Shown in pieces: positions 58,601-59,330 of a DNA stretch of 64,000 nt (position 1 is its first letter; each line of letters starts with the position of its first letter). The stretch is from Serripes groenlandicus (Eukaryota; Mollusca; Bivalvia; Cardiida; Cardiidae): assembly GCA_031761405.1 (NCBI GenBank), contig JASEVX010000007.1, positions 25,880,859 to 25,944,858 of the forward strand, given 5' to 3'. A program made the position numbers and the translations under genes. Under the pieces are notes generated by a model. It saw only the letters and a program-made list of their open reading frames with translations, did no database searches and was not told the DNA's origin.

Positions 58601-58645
58601 TAAATAGAGCAATAATAGTCCATTTGGATACATTGTCAGTGCCAT
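21558..58645 (-). CDS. stabilin-like scavenger receptor, N-terminal part, 19 exons (gene span)
   Basis: Joined exons (listed separately) give about 766 residues with consistent phases across 18 GT-AG introns. Order: signal peptide (about 1-25), stabilin-type Cys-rich head ending in a [10 protein letters not shown] motif (about 107-116), EGF-like modules (117-344), FAS1 domain 1 (345-496), FAS1 domain 2 (497-645), then a second Cys-rich block with [10 protein letters not shown] and a laminin-EGF-like module (652-766). This order is that of animal stabilins, large type I membrane receptors that clear hyaluronan, modified LDL and other polyanions by endocytosis; that role is family knowledge. 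Known stabilins carry seven FAS1 domains, a Link domain and a transmembrane segment, so this is roughly the first third. The frame is open, phase 1, at the last exon and the 3' end is not in view. CDPF1 is nested antisense in intron 1. Family assignment is firm; STAB1 versus STAB2 orthology is not decidable here. Confidence 0.88.
21818..21955 (+). mobile_element. TTAA-MITE, left two thirds
   Basis: TTAACCCGTTCACACATACA to GGCAAATGGAGATTTTTTTT, then interrupted by a non-homologous CACTAGGCCCTCC. Confidence 0.72.
21996..22217 (+). mobile_element. TTAA-MITE, full length, TTAA lost at both ends
   Basis: AACTTTCCCACATACAACAA to GTGGAAAAGGGTAAAAG. Confidence 0.78.
22325..22488 (-). mobile_element. 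TTAA-MITE, shortened
   Basis: TTAACCCTTTTCACCTGCAG to CTGGAAGGGGTAAA. Confidence 0.7.
22489..22794. other. no recognisable feature
   Basis: A/T-rich part of stabilin intron 18. Confidence 0.4.
22795..22974 (-). mobile_element. TTAA-MITE, shortened
   Basis: TTAACCCTTTCCCACATACA to GCAGATTGACATGGTTAA; central hairpin deleted (ATTGTGGCATTTGCCACTAG). Confidence 0.75.
23120..23206 (-). CDS. stabilin-like exon 18: CCxGFxGxDC motif
   Basis: 87 bp, phase 0, between ATATCTTTCAG and GTGAGT. The peptide is [20 protein letters not shown] followed by RNPCYGNGV, almost the family consensus. A 37-bp minisatellite begins about 40 bp upstream of the acceptor, so the branch-point region is squeezed between exon and array. 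Confidence 0.9.
23247..23875. repeat. 37-bp minisatellite, about 16-17 units
   Basis: The unit is GCATCAGGCAATAAGGTGTC followed by TTGTTTGTATACAAGTT, containing the palindrome TTGTATACAA. The outer units are most diverged. It fills the acceptor side of stabilin intron 17. Minus-strand open frames repeating [12 protein letters not shown] come from the array and are not exons. Confidence 0.95.
23959..24175 (+). mobile_element. TTAA-MITE, diverged
   Basis: TTAACACCTTTACAACATAC to GAGGGAAAGGGCTAA. Confidence 0.75.
24282..24501 (-). mobile_element. TTAA-MITE, full length
   Basis: TTACCCTTTCCCACTTAAAG to CTGGAAAAGGGCTAA; the central hairpin is lost. Confidence 0.8.
24641..24739 (-). CDS. stabilin-like exon 17: Cys-rich segment
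   Basis: 99 bp, phase 0, between TGAACTATAG and GTAAGT. It encodes [20 protein letters not shown], then [13 protein letters not shown]. The GCxxxCNRT motif directly precedes the CCxGFxGxxC motif in stabilins, and here the next exon supplies that motif. Confidence 0.85.
24815..26205 (-). mobile_element. element of an inverted pair (partner 8840..9720)
   Basis: The left edge AGAAAGTTGATGCAAGGCAT and CCGGAAAAGACTGCATTGAT and the right edge TGTTTTGTCTTCGTAAATAA...ACATCGGAATATTTATTCAT are reverse complements of the partner's ends. The interior (about 1.1 kb, including TTACTTCCGGTTACTTCGCT) is not shared. The segment carries a degenerate TTAA-MITE at 25088. Confidence 0.58.
25088..25235 (-). mobile_element. 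TTAA-MITE, degenerate
   Basis: TTAAACCCTTTCCATGTCTG, AAACATTGAGAAAACGGTTA, CTTCCTCCTTTTTAATAATA. Confidence 0.45.
26216..26347 (-). mobile_element. TTAA-MITE, right part
   Basis: Starts at TTCTTCTTTTGACACAATAT and runs to GAGGGAAAGAGTTAA. Confidence 0.75.
26352..26775. mobile_element. TIR-bounded element filled with a CCATGG/GGAATxTCC satellite
   Basis: The ends AGGCTGTACATGTTCC and GGAATATGTACAGCCAGG are inverted repeats. Between them the sequence is built from short palindromic words: TTCCATGGA, GGAAAxTCC, GGAATATTCC, GTGTTCCAGAATAGAC (twice). The 167-codon and 113-codon frames across it are artefacts. Confidence 0.75.
26966..27022 (-). CDS. stabilin-like exon 16: Cys-rich linker after FAS1
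   Basis: 57 bp, phase 0, encoding [19 protein letters not shown], with acceptor GTCATTTTCAG and donor GTAAGT. The GxCxxC start is the post-FAS1 cysteine pair seen in stabilins before the CNRT...CCPGFFG segment. Confidence 0.83.
27244..27473 (+). mobile_element. TTAA-MITE, full length
   Basis: Both TTAA ends perfect. Central arms degraded (AAATTGCACATTTTATTCAA). Confidence 0.92.
27475..28228. repeat. tandem-unit element, about 140-bp units x4 plus hairpin tail
   Basis: The unit is AACTTGGCCTAGATATCA, CAAGACAATAATTCTGACAA, AGTTTCAACATGCTCAAGCC, AAAAATGTGGCTTCCAGAGT, TTTGACCTAGTGACCTAGTT. The end GATCACAATAACTCACCGTG + AGCACTACGTGCTCTGGTGA + GCT folds into a hairpin. It abuts the preceding MITE's TTAA. 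Confidence 0.85.
28274..28485 (+). mobile_element. TTAA-MITE, full length
   Basis: TTAACCCTTTCCCACATACA to GAGGGAAGGGGTTAA; ends 21 nt from the stabilin exon 15 donor. Confidence 0.85.
28508..28660 (-). CDS. stabilin-like exon 15: FAS1 domain 2, H2 box
   Basis: 153 bp, phase 0, acceptor ATCTCTTGCAG. The peptide contains [20 protein letters not shown], then [38 protein letters not shown] is the FAS1 H2 box, and the NNC...TYG tail is the stabilin-type exit into the next Cys-rich block. The donor GTAACA is a little weak. A TTAA-MITE ends 21 nt inside the next intron. Confidence 0.87.
28752..28915 (-). mobile_element. TTAA-MITE, degenerate right part
   Basis: CATAATCATGAGCAATTTTA, ACATTTTGTCACAATGTTTT, GTGGGAAAAAAGGAGA. 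Confidence 0.45.
29316..29393 (-). CDS. stabilin-like exon 14: FAS1 domain 2, beta region
   Basis: 78 bp, phase 0, between TTGTTTTTCAG and GTAAGT. It encodes [20 protein letters not shown] followed by SVGDDN, the strand region of FAS1 corresponding to LxTLxGxxLxVxxxxx. Continuity with exons 13 and 15 is exact. Confidence 0.84.
29430..29658 (+). mobile_element. TTAA-MITE, full length
   Basis: TTAACCCTTTCCCACATACA to GTGGGAAAAGGGTTAA; starts 36 nt upstream of the exon 14 acceptor (minus-strand sense). Confidence 0.9.
29983..30214 (-). mobile_element. TTAA-MITE, full length
   Basis: CTAACCCTTCCCCACCTACA to CTGGAAAAGGTTAA. Confidence 0.82.
30362..30572. mobile_element. GGGATCCCA-satellite element, copy 1
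   Basis: Starts CTACAGAAAATCAAACTGGG and ends in AATTTTCACTAGAAAATT. The middle is runs of GGGATCCCAGTGGGATCCCA and GTGGGATGATCATATCCCAG. The same construction is at 35150..35562 in the opposite orientation. Confidence 0.75.
30690..30740. repeat. poly-A duplicated unit
   Basis: TTTATTGAAAGAAAAAAAAA occurs twice in tandem with runs of up to 20 A. Confidence 0.85.
30866..31094 (+). mobile_element. TTAA-MITE, degenerate
   Basis: AAACAAATCTTCAGCAGACG to ATAGGTAAGGGTCAA; the hairpin is replaced by TTAAAGTAGCAATTTCTCC. Confidence 0.6.
31599..31692. repeat. direct repeat, copy 1 (partner 32329..32432)
   Basis: ACACAAAACACTGATCATTG and CAGCACCCACCTAAACATTG, TTGCTGGGTTTCTAATAAGC recur 730 bp to the right with few changes. 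The minus strand is open and Cys-rich ([16 protein letters not shown]) in both copies. Confidence 0.8.
31708..31790 (+). mobile_element. TTAA-MITE fragment
   Basis: TTTTAAAATATTGTGAGAAA and TCTGCTTTAGATACATCAAA with AATGCGTCTACC. Confidence 0.4.
31858..32022 (+). promoter_or_regulatory. CRE/YY1-like promoter-type segment with strong splice donor
   Basis: A TGACGTCA palindrome (CRE consensus) at 31866..31873 is followed by GCGGCCATTTTC (YY1-like, as in short-UTR vertebrate promoters) at about 31910..31922 and, further on, TTC|GTAAGTAA, a near-perfect splice donor starting at 32018. Together they look like a promoter plus first exon. It could serve the terminal exon at 34692..34831. The short frame from the ATG near 31904 has no recognised homology. 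Inference only. Confidence 0.3.
32329..32432. repeat. direct repeat, copy 2 (partner 31599..31692)
   Basis: Same words as copy 1 with a short insertion (ATAATTGGAATATGTTAACC). On the minus strand [16 protein letters not shown]. Confidence 0.8.
32445..32855. repeat. tandem-unit element (TTAGTCCC...CCGGT family)
   Basis: Starts TTAGTCCCTTACCGTTCAGT, CGGTTTGGGGACTATAGGTT. Units carry CTTGTCCGGCCCGCATCTTA, CCATCATAGGATTTC, GAAACTTGGCACAC, AAGGTCACACTTAGAGGTCA. Ends GTAGGGGACTTTTGTATTGA. Same family as 48922..50062. Confidence 0.82.
32862..33080 (-). mobile_element. tRNA-type SINE
   Basis: GATTGGGGTTTAACGCCGTT, CTAAGCAACTGGTTGCTTTT, CCCATTGGTGAAAGACGAAT. On the minus strand the head GGTTGTGAGTTTGAATCCAA (box B). 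Confidence 0.7.
33659..33926 (+). mobile_element. second palindromic MITE, copy 4
   Basis: ATGAACTGTCCGGCGAGAAA to TGGTTTTCTGGTGGAACGGC followed by TCAT. Confidence 0.86.
34692..34831 (+). CDS. possible terminal exon of an unidentified nested plus-strand gene
   Basis: After a clean acceptor (TTGTCATTTGTTTTAG) the frame reads [20 protein letters not shown], then [16 protein letters not shown] and [10 protein letters not shown], with stop TAA at 34829..34831; AATAAA overlaps at 34828. The composition is unlike the surrounding repeats (charged, helical, G+C-richer), which is why I call it coding. I do not recognise the family. It requires phase 1 from an upstream exon that I could not place. 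It lies in intron 13 of the stabilin-like gene on the opposite strand. It could be a processed fragment instead. Confidence 0.45.
35150..35562. mobile_element. GGGATCCCA-satellite element, copy 2
   Basis: About 400 bp of repeats such as GTGGGATCCCACTGGGATGA with variants GATAAGG and GGGAAAATTGGTCGG; ends TTTCCAGTCAAATTTTCTGT followed by GGGG, the reverse of the start of copy 1. The 139- and 142-codon frames within are artefacts. Confidence 0.82.
35604..35665 (+). mobile_element. TTAA-MITE, left-end fragment
   Basis: TCAACCCTTTATCACATTAT then ACAAATCTGCAGGAGATGAC. Confidence 0.5.
35679..35928. repeat. hairpin-tailed element (CCCCCGAATGGC family)
   Basis: GTGAAACACTGATGCCCCCG, AGGTCAAAGGTCAAGGTCGC, five GACA units (35858..35877), end CGAATCGGTGATTCCGGGGG followed by CAT. 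The start and end pair (TGCCCCCGAAT / ATTCCGGGGGCA). Confidence 0.65.
35956..36006 (-). CDS. stabilin-like exon 13: FAS1 domain 2, short exon
   Basis: 51 bp, phase 0, encoding [17 protein letters not shown]. The LKSHIFDST stretch matches the conserved xLxxHIL/VxG helix-turn of FAS1. Splice sites are strong (TTCTTTTACAG, GTAAGT). The following intron, about 6.6 kb, is the longest in the reconstruction. Confidence 0.83.
36203..36290 (-). mobile_element. TTAA-MITE, left-end fragment
   Basis: TTAACCCTTTACTATGTTTC, GCATTTGAAAACATTGTGGG. A second piece (AAAAACATTGTGGCAAATGG) sits at about 36430..36468. Confidence 0.5.
36626..36745 (-). CDS. stabilin-like exon 12: FAS1 domain 2, H1 box
   Basis: 120 bp, phase 0, between CTTGTTTTAG and GTATTA. 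The peptide has [20 protein letters not shown], then [32 protein letters not shown] is a near-consensus FAS1 H1 box. Confidence 0.88.
36850..37118 (-). mobile_element. tRNA-headed SINE
   Basis: On the minus strand the head reads AAGCCTCGGTAGCTCAGTCA (box A) then GTGAGTTTGAATCCCAGCTT (box B), followed by the GTCATTCGTCTTCCACCAAT body. A clear tRNA-derived SINE. Confidence 0.78.
37202..38372. repeat. tandem-unit element, about 150-bp units x6, with GGAC tail
   Basis: Starts AACAAGAGTACCGCAAACGG and ends ACCGTTTTTAAGAAACGGTC, which pair with each other. Units: ATTCTAAGTCCAAAAAGGGG, CATAACTCATTCAAAAATTG, GAACTTGATCTGTGACACAT, AAGCCATATACAAAATTTCA, GCTCAATAGCTCAAAGTATG. Then a GGAC/GGAG microsatellite (38253..38336). 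Confidence 0.88.
38253..38336. repeat. GGAC/GGAG microsatellite
   Basis: GACGGACGGACGGACGGACG switches to GGAGGGAGGGAGGGAGGGAC, the usual tail of the preceding tandem-unit element. Minus-strand [14 protein letters not shown] frame is spurious. Confidence 0.95.
38428..38480 (+). mobile_element. TTAA-MITE, left-end fragment
   Basis: TTAACCCTTTCCAATATATA and AACAAATCTGCATCAGACGA. Confidence 0.6.
38481..39013. other. no supported feature apart from a GATGAT run
   Basis: Short (GATGAT)n near 38616..38636; otherwise A/T-rich intron. Confidence 0.4.
39014..39076 (-). CDS. stabilin-like exon 11: FAS1 domain 2 start
   Basis: 63 bp, phase 0, encoding [21 protein letters not shown] (written here for 21 residues in two parts: [14 protein letters not shown] and LFNQFIE). 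It fits the alpha-helical start of a FAS1 domain. The acceptor is GTTTACAG and the donor GAG|GTTTGT. The exon is short, but phase and position support it. Confidence 0.78.
39120..39505. repeat. tandem-unit element fragment (ACATGGCTTGAAG family)
   Basis: AACAAGAGGCTAAAGAGGAC start, AAACAGCCCCGCCATCTGAT, AGGGTCACCCAAGGAACATT, TCTACAAAATTATTTGAAAA. Confidence 0.6.
39537..39716 (+). mobile_element. TTAA-MITE, right end degraded
   Basis: TTAACCTTTCCTACAAACAA; the hairpin is deleted (GAAAATATGTCCTTTTGCCA). Confidence 0.7.
40005..40234 (-). mobile_element. TTAA-MITE, full length, near-consensus
   Basis: TTAACCCTTTCCCTCATATA to GAGGGAAAGGGTTAA. Order: TAGACGCTTTCTGACGCCTC, TGCAGCAGACGGCTTTTTGA, hairpin AAATTGCACAAAACATGCAA, CAAAGTCGTCTGCTGCAGAA. 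The terminal 13 bp plus the GTCGTCTGCTGCAG / CTGCAGCAGAC words form nested inverted repeats, so the whole element can fold. TTAA flanks and a CCC start are the insertion signature of piggyBac-type transposases. No coding capacity. Confidence 0.93.
40335..41605. repeat. tandem-unit element with hairpin ends, hosting a nested CCATGG satellite
   Basis: Starts AACAAGAGGGCTAAGATGGC, CCTAAATCGATCACCTGAG and ends GGAATAGATCACCTTGAGCC, TTCGGCTCAGGTGATCTAA. Units: CCTTTTCTGATGCCGTCTGA, ACCAATCAGTATGGCTTGAA, CCCAAGAAGCATTTCTACCA. The element ends about 25 bp from the stabilin exon 10 donor. Confidence 0.82.
40580..40790. repeat. CCATGG/CCCGGAA satellite nested in a tandem-unit element
   Basis: From GCCCGGCTGTAGCTTTTCCG to GGTTCCATGGACATG, built of TTCCATGGA and CCCCGGAAA words. 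It interrupts the host unit, which elsewhere reads ...CTGCCATGTTTTxCAACCAA, so it was inserted after the host element formed. Confidence 0.75.
41631..41774 (-). CDS. stabilin-like exon 10: FAS1 domain 1, part 3
   Basis: 144 bp, phase 0, with acceptor TTTTTACAG and donor GTAAGA. It ends with [19 protein letters not shown], the FAS1 H2 box ([22 protein letters not shown]). This completes domain 1, about 152 residues over three exons. Confidence 0.88.
41797..42066 (+). mobile_element. TTAA-MITE occupying nearly all of stabilin intron 9
   Basis: 270 bp with an extra 35-40 bp near the left end (GCGTTGTCATATTTTTGTTT). The intron is 41775..42081, so only 22 and 15 bp lie outside the element. Confidence 0.9.
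42082..42231 (-). CDS. stabilin-like exon 9: FAS1 domain 1, part 2
   Basis: 150 bp, phase 0, between TTTGTTTCAG and GTAAGT. The peptide contains [20 protein letters not shown], the helix-plus-HIL segment typical of FAS1, then a [12 protein letters not shown] strand region. The usual Tyr-His dipeptide of integrin-binding FAS1 domains is replaced (RQHIL keeps only the His). The next intron is almost entirely one TTAA-MITE. Confidence 0.87.
42715..43700. repeat. tandem-unit element (ACATGGCTTGAAG family)
   Basis: About five diverged units: AAACAGCCCTACCATCTGGT, ACCAATCAACATGGCTTGAA, GGAACATTTCTACAAAATAA. The right end GTAACACACAGACGCATGCA lacks the usual hairpin. Confidence 0.75.
44057..44218 (-). 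CDS. stabilin-like exon 8: FAS1 domain 1, part 1
   Basis: 162 bp, phase 0. It encodes [20 protein letters not shown], further helical sequence, then [19 protein letters not shown]. The [11 protein letters not shown] segment is the conserved FAS1 H1 box (TVFAPTNxAF-like). The acceptor is GAAATGAAG after a T-rich tract, weaker than the others; the donor is GTGAGT. Domain identity is secure; the exact acceptor is less so. Confidence 0.83.
44296..45238. repeat. tandem-unit element with hairpin ends
   Basis: Starts AACAAAAGGGCCATGATGGC, CCTGGATCGCTCACTTGA. First ACATGGCTTGAAGGAATCTG units, then ATTTTGCCAATTTTAAAGGG, CCATAATCCCGTCATGCAT, ATCTAGCTACTGAATAAGT units. Ends GCTCACCATGTCACTACGTG, ACAGGTGAGCTAAA. 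Looks like two unit types joined. Confidence 0.78.
45259..45535 (-). mobile_element. TTAA-MITE, chimeric or nested
   Basis: A left end of one copy (TTAACCCTTTCCCACTTTCA...AATTAAACTTTCATCCATAG) runs straight into an almost complete interior of another (ATGACAAAAGAAGAAATTGC...). It ends 18 nt from the exon 7 donor. Confidence 0.88.
45555..45615 (-). CDS. stabilin-like exon 7: EGF end leading into FAS1
   Basis: 61 bp, phase 2 in, phase 0 out. It encodes [20 protein letters not shown]. The [14 protein letters not shown] closes the EGF module, and the GNILQ tail matches the start of the linker into the first fasciclin domain. The donor is GTAGAT. A TTAA-MITE ends 18 nt inside the next intron. Confidence 0.85.
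46013..46143 (-). CDS. stabilin-like exon 6: EGF-like module
   Basis: 131 bp, phase 0 in, phase 2 out, with acceptor CTATTTACAG and donor AG|GTTAAA. The peptide runs [20 protein letters not shown], then [15 protein letters not shown]. It finishes the module begun in exon 5 and starts the next one. The donor is less canonical (GTTAAA), but the phase with exon 7 is exact. Confidence 0.85.
46222..46425 (-). mobile_element. tRNA-headed SINE (second type)
   Basis: On the minus strand GTAGAGCGTCGGCCTCTTGT (box A-like) and CCTTGGTTCGAATCCCGTGA (box B) lead into GATTTTTCCACAGAAACGGC, GACATCGAGCGTGATTAATA, then AAAATAAATAAGTTTAAACT. Confidence 0.72.
46484..46698 (-). mobile_element. TTAA-MITE, ends TTAT on both sides
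   Basis: CTTATCCCTTTCCCACATAT to GTGGGAAAGGGTTATG; hairpin arms AAATTGCTGAAAACGAGCAA. Confidence 0.85.
47051..47262 (-). mobile_element. TTAA-MITE, full length
   Basis: TTAACCCTTTCCACTAAACA to GAGGGAAAGGGTTAA. Confidence 0.88.
47526..47744 (+). mobile_element. second palindromic MITE, copy 5, touching a splice donor
   Basis: CTTTCCACGAGAAAACCAAC to TTGGTTTTCTCTAGGAACGG followed by CACAT. The central part is shortened. It ends about 4 nt from the first intron base after stabilin exon 5. Confidence 0.83.
47749..47951 (-). CDS. stabilin-like exon 5: two EGF-like modules
   Basis: 203 bp, phase 1 in, phase 0 out. It encodes [17 protein letters not shown], a [20 protein letters not shown] segment and [17 protein letters not shown]. 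The GYxGDGxxC motif is the hallmark of stabilin EGF-2-type repeats. The donor is GTACAT. A copy of the second palindromic MITE ends about 5 nt into the following intron. Confidence 0.88.
48035..48340 (-). mobile_element. TTAA-MITE, lengthened copy, followed by a stub
   Basis: TTAACCCTTTCCCCAATACA to CAGGTAAAGGGTTAA, with extra sequence around 48190..48270. The end TTAA (48337) also starts a stub TTAATCCTTTCCCTCATACG (to about 48365). Confidence 0.72.
48535..48737 (+). mobile_element. TTAA-MITE abutting a splice donor
   Basis: CTAACCCATTTCAACATACA to ATAAAGGGTTAA. The terminal TTAA is intron positions +6 to +9 after exon 4. The hairpin is deleted (CTTGTGATGAGAAATTTCTT). Confidence 0.8.
48743..48877 (-). 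CDS. stabilin-like exon 4: EGF-like module
   Basis: 135 bp, phase 1 in and out. The acceptor is GTAATTTACAG and the donor GTAAAT. The peptide contains [20 protein letters not shown], then [13 protein letters not shown] and IHCK, a complete six-Cys EGF fold. The TTAA target site of a MITE begins at the sixth intron base, so donor positions +1 to +5 are all that separate the exon from the element. Confidence 0.87.
48922..50062. repeat. tandem-unit element (TTAGTCxCCTACCGGTCAG family), interrupted
   Basis: Starts TTAGTCTCCTACCGGTCAGA and ends CTCGACCGGTAGGGGACTTT, which pair (CTACCGGT / ACCGGTAG). Six or so units of AAGGTCAAGGTCACACTTAG, CATCATAGGATTTCCAAGAA. Interrupted by an insertion at 49392..49748. 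Confidence 0.85.
49392..49748. mobile_element. nested insertion with TGTARCAC termini and GCAT duplication
   Basis: Ends TGTAGCACTCTGG and ATTGTGTTACA give short inverted termini; GCAT flanks both sides (49388..49391 and 49749..49752), and the host unit reads on across the gap (ACCATGCAT / CAAAGGAGT). The interior has a (TC)n run and much TATACC-rich sequence. No coding frame recognised. Confidence 0.65.
50308..50535 (-). mobile_element. TTAA-MITE, full length
   Basis: TTAACCCTTTCCCATATATA to GTTGGAAAGGTTTAA. Confidence 0.9.
50655..50852 (+). mobile_element. TTAA-MITE, full length, shortened right side
   Basis: TTAACCCCATTTTTCCCACA to GCGGGAAAAGGTTAA; ends 13 nt from the exon 3 donor. Confidence 0.82.
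50867..50933 (-). CDS. stabilin-like exon 3: end of first EGF cluster
   Basis: 67 bp, phase 0 in and phase 1 out, with acceptor TATCATTCAG and donor GTAAGA. It encodes [20 protein letters not shown] followed by CT, completing the laminin-like CxxC spacing begun in exon 2. Two Asn-Ser/Thr sequons are visible. A TTAA-MITE ends 13 nt inside the following intron. Confidence 0.8.
50960..51112 (-). mobile_element. SINE fragment
   Basis: GGTTTGTTGGGGTTTTAAGC, CCTGTTTCAACTTTATTTCAG, then CCTGGGTAAACAAACCAGG; truncated before the tRNA-like head. Confidence 0.5.
51157..51355 (+). mobile_element. TTAA-MITE, left TTAA lost
   Basis: CACAAATACAACAAATCTGC to GTTGGAAAGGGTTAA; hairpin GAAATTGCTTGTCTTGAGCA. 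Confidence 0.82.
51356..51644. other. no recognisable feature
   Basis: A 60-codon frame at 51420..51602 without family motifs. Confidence 0.35.
51645..52140. repeat. tandem-unit element, old copy
   Basis: AAAGGACAATCATGATCCTA, CCACTCACCTGACTT, AAGCAAAACAACCCCCTCGA, AGGGTCAACTCAAGGAAGCT; end TGTAGACGGACAGACAATAT. Confidence 0.55.
52530..52705. repeat. imperfect inverted-repeat segment beside stabilin exon 2
   Basis: CCAGAGCTCTAGTAGATACG on the left and CCGTATCTAGTCCTCAGCGC...CTGCTCTGG on the right are partly complementary. It ends about 20 nt from the exon 2 donor. Confidence 0.4.
52725..52810 (-). CDS. stabilin-like exon 2: EGF-like module
   Basis: The acceptor ...TATTTCAG and donor GTGAGT bound 86 bp that restore phase 0. 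The peptide begins [20 protein letters not shown] and ends GLCTCD. The order Cys-x-Gly...Pro-Cys...His-Gly-x-Cys...Asp-Gly...Gly-x-Cys-x-Cys is the first EGF repeat of stabilins. It follows the exon 1 [11 protein letters not shown] motif directly, as in the vertebrate proteins. Confidence 0.88.
52881..53110 (-). mobile_element. TTAA-MITE, full length
   Basis: TTAACTCTTTCCCTCATATA to TTGGGAAAGGGTTAA. Confidence 0.9.
53178..53407 (-). mobile_element. TTAA-MITE, full length, near-consensus
   Basis: TTAACCCTTTCCCTCATACA to GAGGGAAAGGGTTAA; hairpin GAAATTGCACAAAACGTGCA followed by ATTTC. Confidence 0.93.
53653..53853 (-). mobile_element. TTAA-MITE, hairpin deleted
   Basis: TGAACCCTTTTTTCCCCACA; GTGGCAAAAGTATTCTTTAG joins directly to CCACAATGTTTTC; right TIR decayed. 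Confidence 0.72.
54155..54368 (-). mobile_element. TTAA-MITE, ends decayed
   Basis: TTACTGTTTTCCACATACAG; hairpin GATTGCTCATGATGAGCAAT; right end GTCGTCTGCAGCAGAATTTC. Confidence 0.72.
54369..55135. other. upstream region of CDPF1, promoter not resolved
   Basis: Repeat-poor for this window, with moderate G+C near 55010..55140 (GCTACCGACACAATC, ATCCGATCCCGTGAATATGG, TTTCGCGCATTTAGG). Likely the CDPF1 5' flank; no TATA or Inr was convincing. Confidence 0.35.
55136..55248 (+). CDS. CDPF1: CDPF1 exon 1
   Basis: The ATG sits in GGCATGGGA, a good initiation context. 113 bp, phase 2 out at ATCGC|GTAAGG. It encodes [20 protein letters not shown] and the [14 protein letters not shown] segment (GxKPP is typical of the family). 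A CT-rich microsatellite starts about 10 bp after the donor. Confidence 0.87.
55136..56959 (+). CDS. CDPF1: cysteine-rich DPF motif domain-containing protein 1 (gene span, exons 1-3)
   Basis: Three exons join in phase to about 102 residues: [20 protein letters not shown]..., [14 protein letters not shown]..., [39 protein letters not shown]1 is a small conserved eukaryotic protein of unknown biochemical role, defined by CxxC pairs, a KDPF motif and a CSLFYxKRFCLxCV block; all are present, so the family call is firm. Exons: 55136..55248, 55775..55883, 56876..56959. The third exon ends CAG|GTTAGT; either a further short terminal exon follows, or the frame reads on seven codons to the TAA at 56981..56983. 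It lies wholly inside intron 1 of the stabilin-like gene, on the opposite strand. Confidence 0.88.
55259..55613. repeat. CT-rich microsatellite (TCTG/TCTC) with TA inserts
   Basis: About 355 bp of CTCTGTCTGTCTGTC passing into long (TC)n, with TATATATATATATATATA at 55401..55418 and TATATATAT at about 55491..55500. It begins 10 bp after the CDPF1 exon 1 donor. Three overlapping Leu/Ser open frames are artefacts. Confidence 0.97.
55775..55883 (+). CDS. CDPF1: CDPF1 exon 2, DPF motif
   Basis: 109 bp between TTAATATTACAG and GTAAGC, phase 2 in, phase 0 out. It encodes [20 protein letters not shown], then [16 protein letters not shown]. The naming KDPF motif and the CSLC pair are intact. Confidence 0.9.
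55929..56048 (-). mobile_element. TTAA-MITE, internally deleted
   Basis: AAACCTTTTCCCACAGACTA, AGAAATTACTATTAATGAGC, GTATGAGGGAAATGATAAA. Confidence 0.65.
56348..56449 (-). mobile_element. TTAA-MITE, 102-bp deletion derivative
   Basis: TTAACCCTTTTCCCACACAA to GTGAAAAATGGTTAA; the whole centre is missing. Confidence 0.78.
56590..56692 (+). mobile_element. TTAA-MITE fragment
   Basis: CCTCCCTTTGCAGCAATGTT, TCATCTGCTGCAGAGGTGTA, TACGTGTGTAAGGGA. Confidence 0.5.
56876..56959 (+). CDS. CDPF1: CDPF1 exon 3
   Basis: 84 bp after TTTCTGATTTCAG, phase 0. It encodes [20 protein letters not shown], then EFPVEIQQ. [14 protein letters not shown] is the most conserved CDPF1 block. If the CAG|GTTAGT donor is not used, translation continues VSQRIR and stops at 56981..56983. 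Confidence 0.88.
57000..57145. repeat. hairpin repeat, copy 1 (partner 57525..57668)
   Basis: The arms ACCCTATGTTGTGGGTACTC, AGAAGAATCGTCTC and GAGACGATTCTTTTGAGTAC, CCACAGCATTGGGTT pair over about 33 bp with a tiny loop. Flanks CACAATTTCTCTCTTATTAT and AATAAGGATTTTAGAACATG are shared with copy 2. Confidence 0.82.
57175..57404 (-). mobile_element. TTAA-MITE, full length, near-consensus
   Basis: TTAACCCTTTCCCTCATATA to GAGGGAAAGGTTTAA; it lies between the two hairpin-repeat copies. Confidence 0.93.
57525..57668. repeat. hairpin repeat, copy 2 (decayed)
   Basis: AAACCCTATGATGTGCGTAC, CAAAGAATCTTCTCATTGAG, TGAGTACACACAACCTAGGT; pairing is weakened. Right flank AATAAGGATTTTAGAACATG as in copy 1. 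Confidence 0.78.
57730..57980. mobile_element. TTAA-MITE, strongly decayed
   Basis: CAGATAGCATCTGAAAACAT, AGAAATAGCTCATAATGAAC and, further on, CATGTTTTCAAAATGTGTCT, GTAGATGCATCAGAATGC. Confidence 0.4.
57983..58212 (+). mobile_element. TTAA-MITE, full length, near-consensus
   Basis: TTAACCCTTTCCCTCATACG to GAGGGAAAGGGTTAA; hairpin GAAATTGCACGTTTTGTGCA; 84 nt from the exon 1 donor. Confidence 0.93.
58297..58645 (-). CDS. stabilin-like exon 1: start, signal peptide, Cys-rich head
   Basis: The ATG at 58645 opens a hydrophobic leader ([16 protein letters not shown]...) of about 25 residues, a good secretory signal; a second in-frame ATG four codons later is an alternative start. The remaining 90 residues hold the stabilin amino-terminal pattern of paired cysteines: [22 protein letters not shown], and a GCRHTCK...[14 protein letters not shown] end. 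The donor is GACG|GTATGT, leaving phase 1. No TATA box is convincing upstream, although an A/T run lies near 58771..58785. A 5' UTR exon further upstream cannot be excluded. Confidence 0.88.
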
Positions 58646-59228
58646 CGTGCACTATTCTTGGGTGGGGTTAACTGACAAATAAATGATACTGCACTAATCT
58701 AAAGCTGAAGAAGTAAACAGAACTTTGAAACGATAACAGATATCCCATATTACACTATCAAAACCAATATTATATATTTTTTTCTCAAAATGTTACTACT
58801 GCAGAGGTTTCAAAACTATCATGGAAAAGGCCAAGAAGGTTTGAGCCATGCTCTTTGAAAACCAACCTTAGGGCACTTGTTGCCAGTGTATATCCAGATA
58901 ATCATGCACATGTATGCAGTCTAATCTGGTTCTACACTGGTTGCCCAACAGTCATTGAAGCCTTAAAGGATCTTCTGACAAAATCCAGTATTTGGATCAG
59001 ATTGCTTCTAAAGATAGACACAATTTTAATCTTTACACACACTTGTCATAAATACACTCAGGTTTGTTTTCTTCAAGCAGAGTTCATTTTTAAAAATAAA
59101 ATAAAAGAAGTTCTGTATTAAAAACTAAAACGTATATATCTAACATTATATTTTTAGGATATCTGCTGTGAATACAACTGACACATAAAATATAACGTTT
59201 TTGAAATTGGACCATTAATTTTGGTAGA
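58646..59228. other. upstream of the stabilin-like gene; decayed palindromic repeat
   Basis: 58785..58835 has a TTAA-MITE scrap (TACTACTGCAGAGGTTTCAA). 58840..59060 resembles a decayed ATGAGCCGT-type foldback (GAGCCATGCTCTTTGAAAAC, CAGTCTAATCTGGTTCTAC). No promoter element is convincing. Confidence 0.35.
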
Positions 59229-59330
59229 GACTTTAAACATTGTTGGCGAAGAGGTTATTGCTCCTTCTGAGCAGTTTCTCCTTTTCCCATCATGTTTTCA
59301 AAAGAAGTTTTCAGCAGAGGCGTCTAATCA
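59229..59330 (+). mobile_element. TTAA-MITE fragment
   Basis: ACTTTAAACATTGTTGGCGA, ATTGCTCCTTCTGAGCAGTT, TTCAGCAGAGGCGTCTA. Confidence 0.55.
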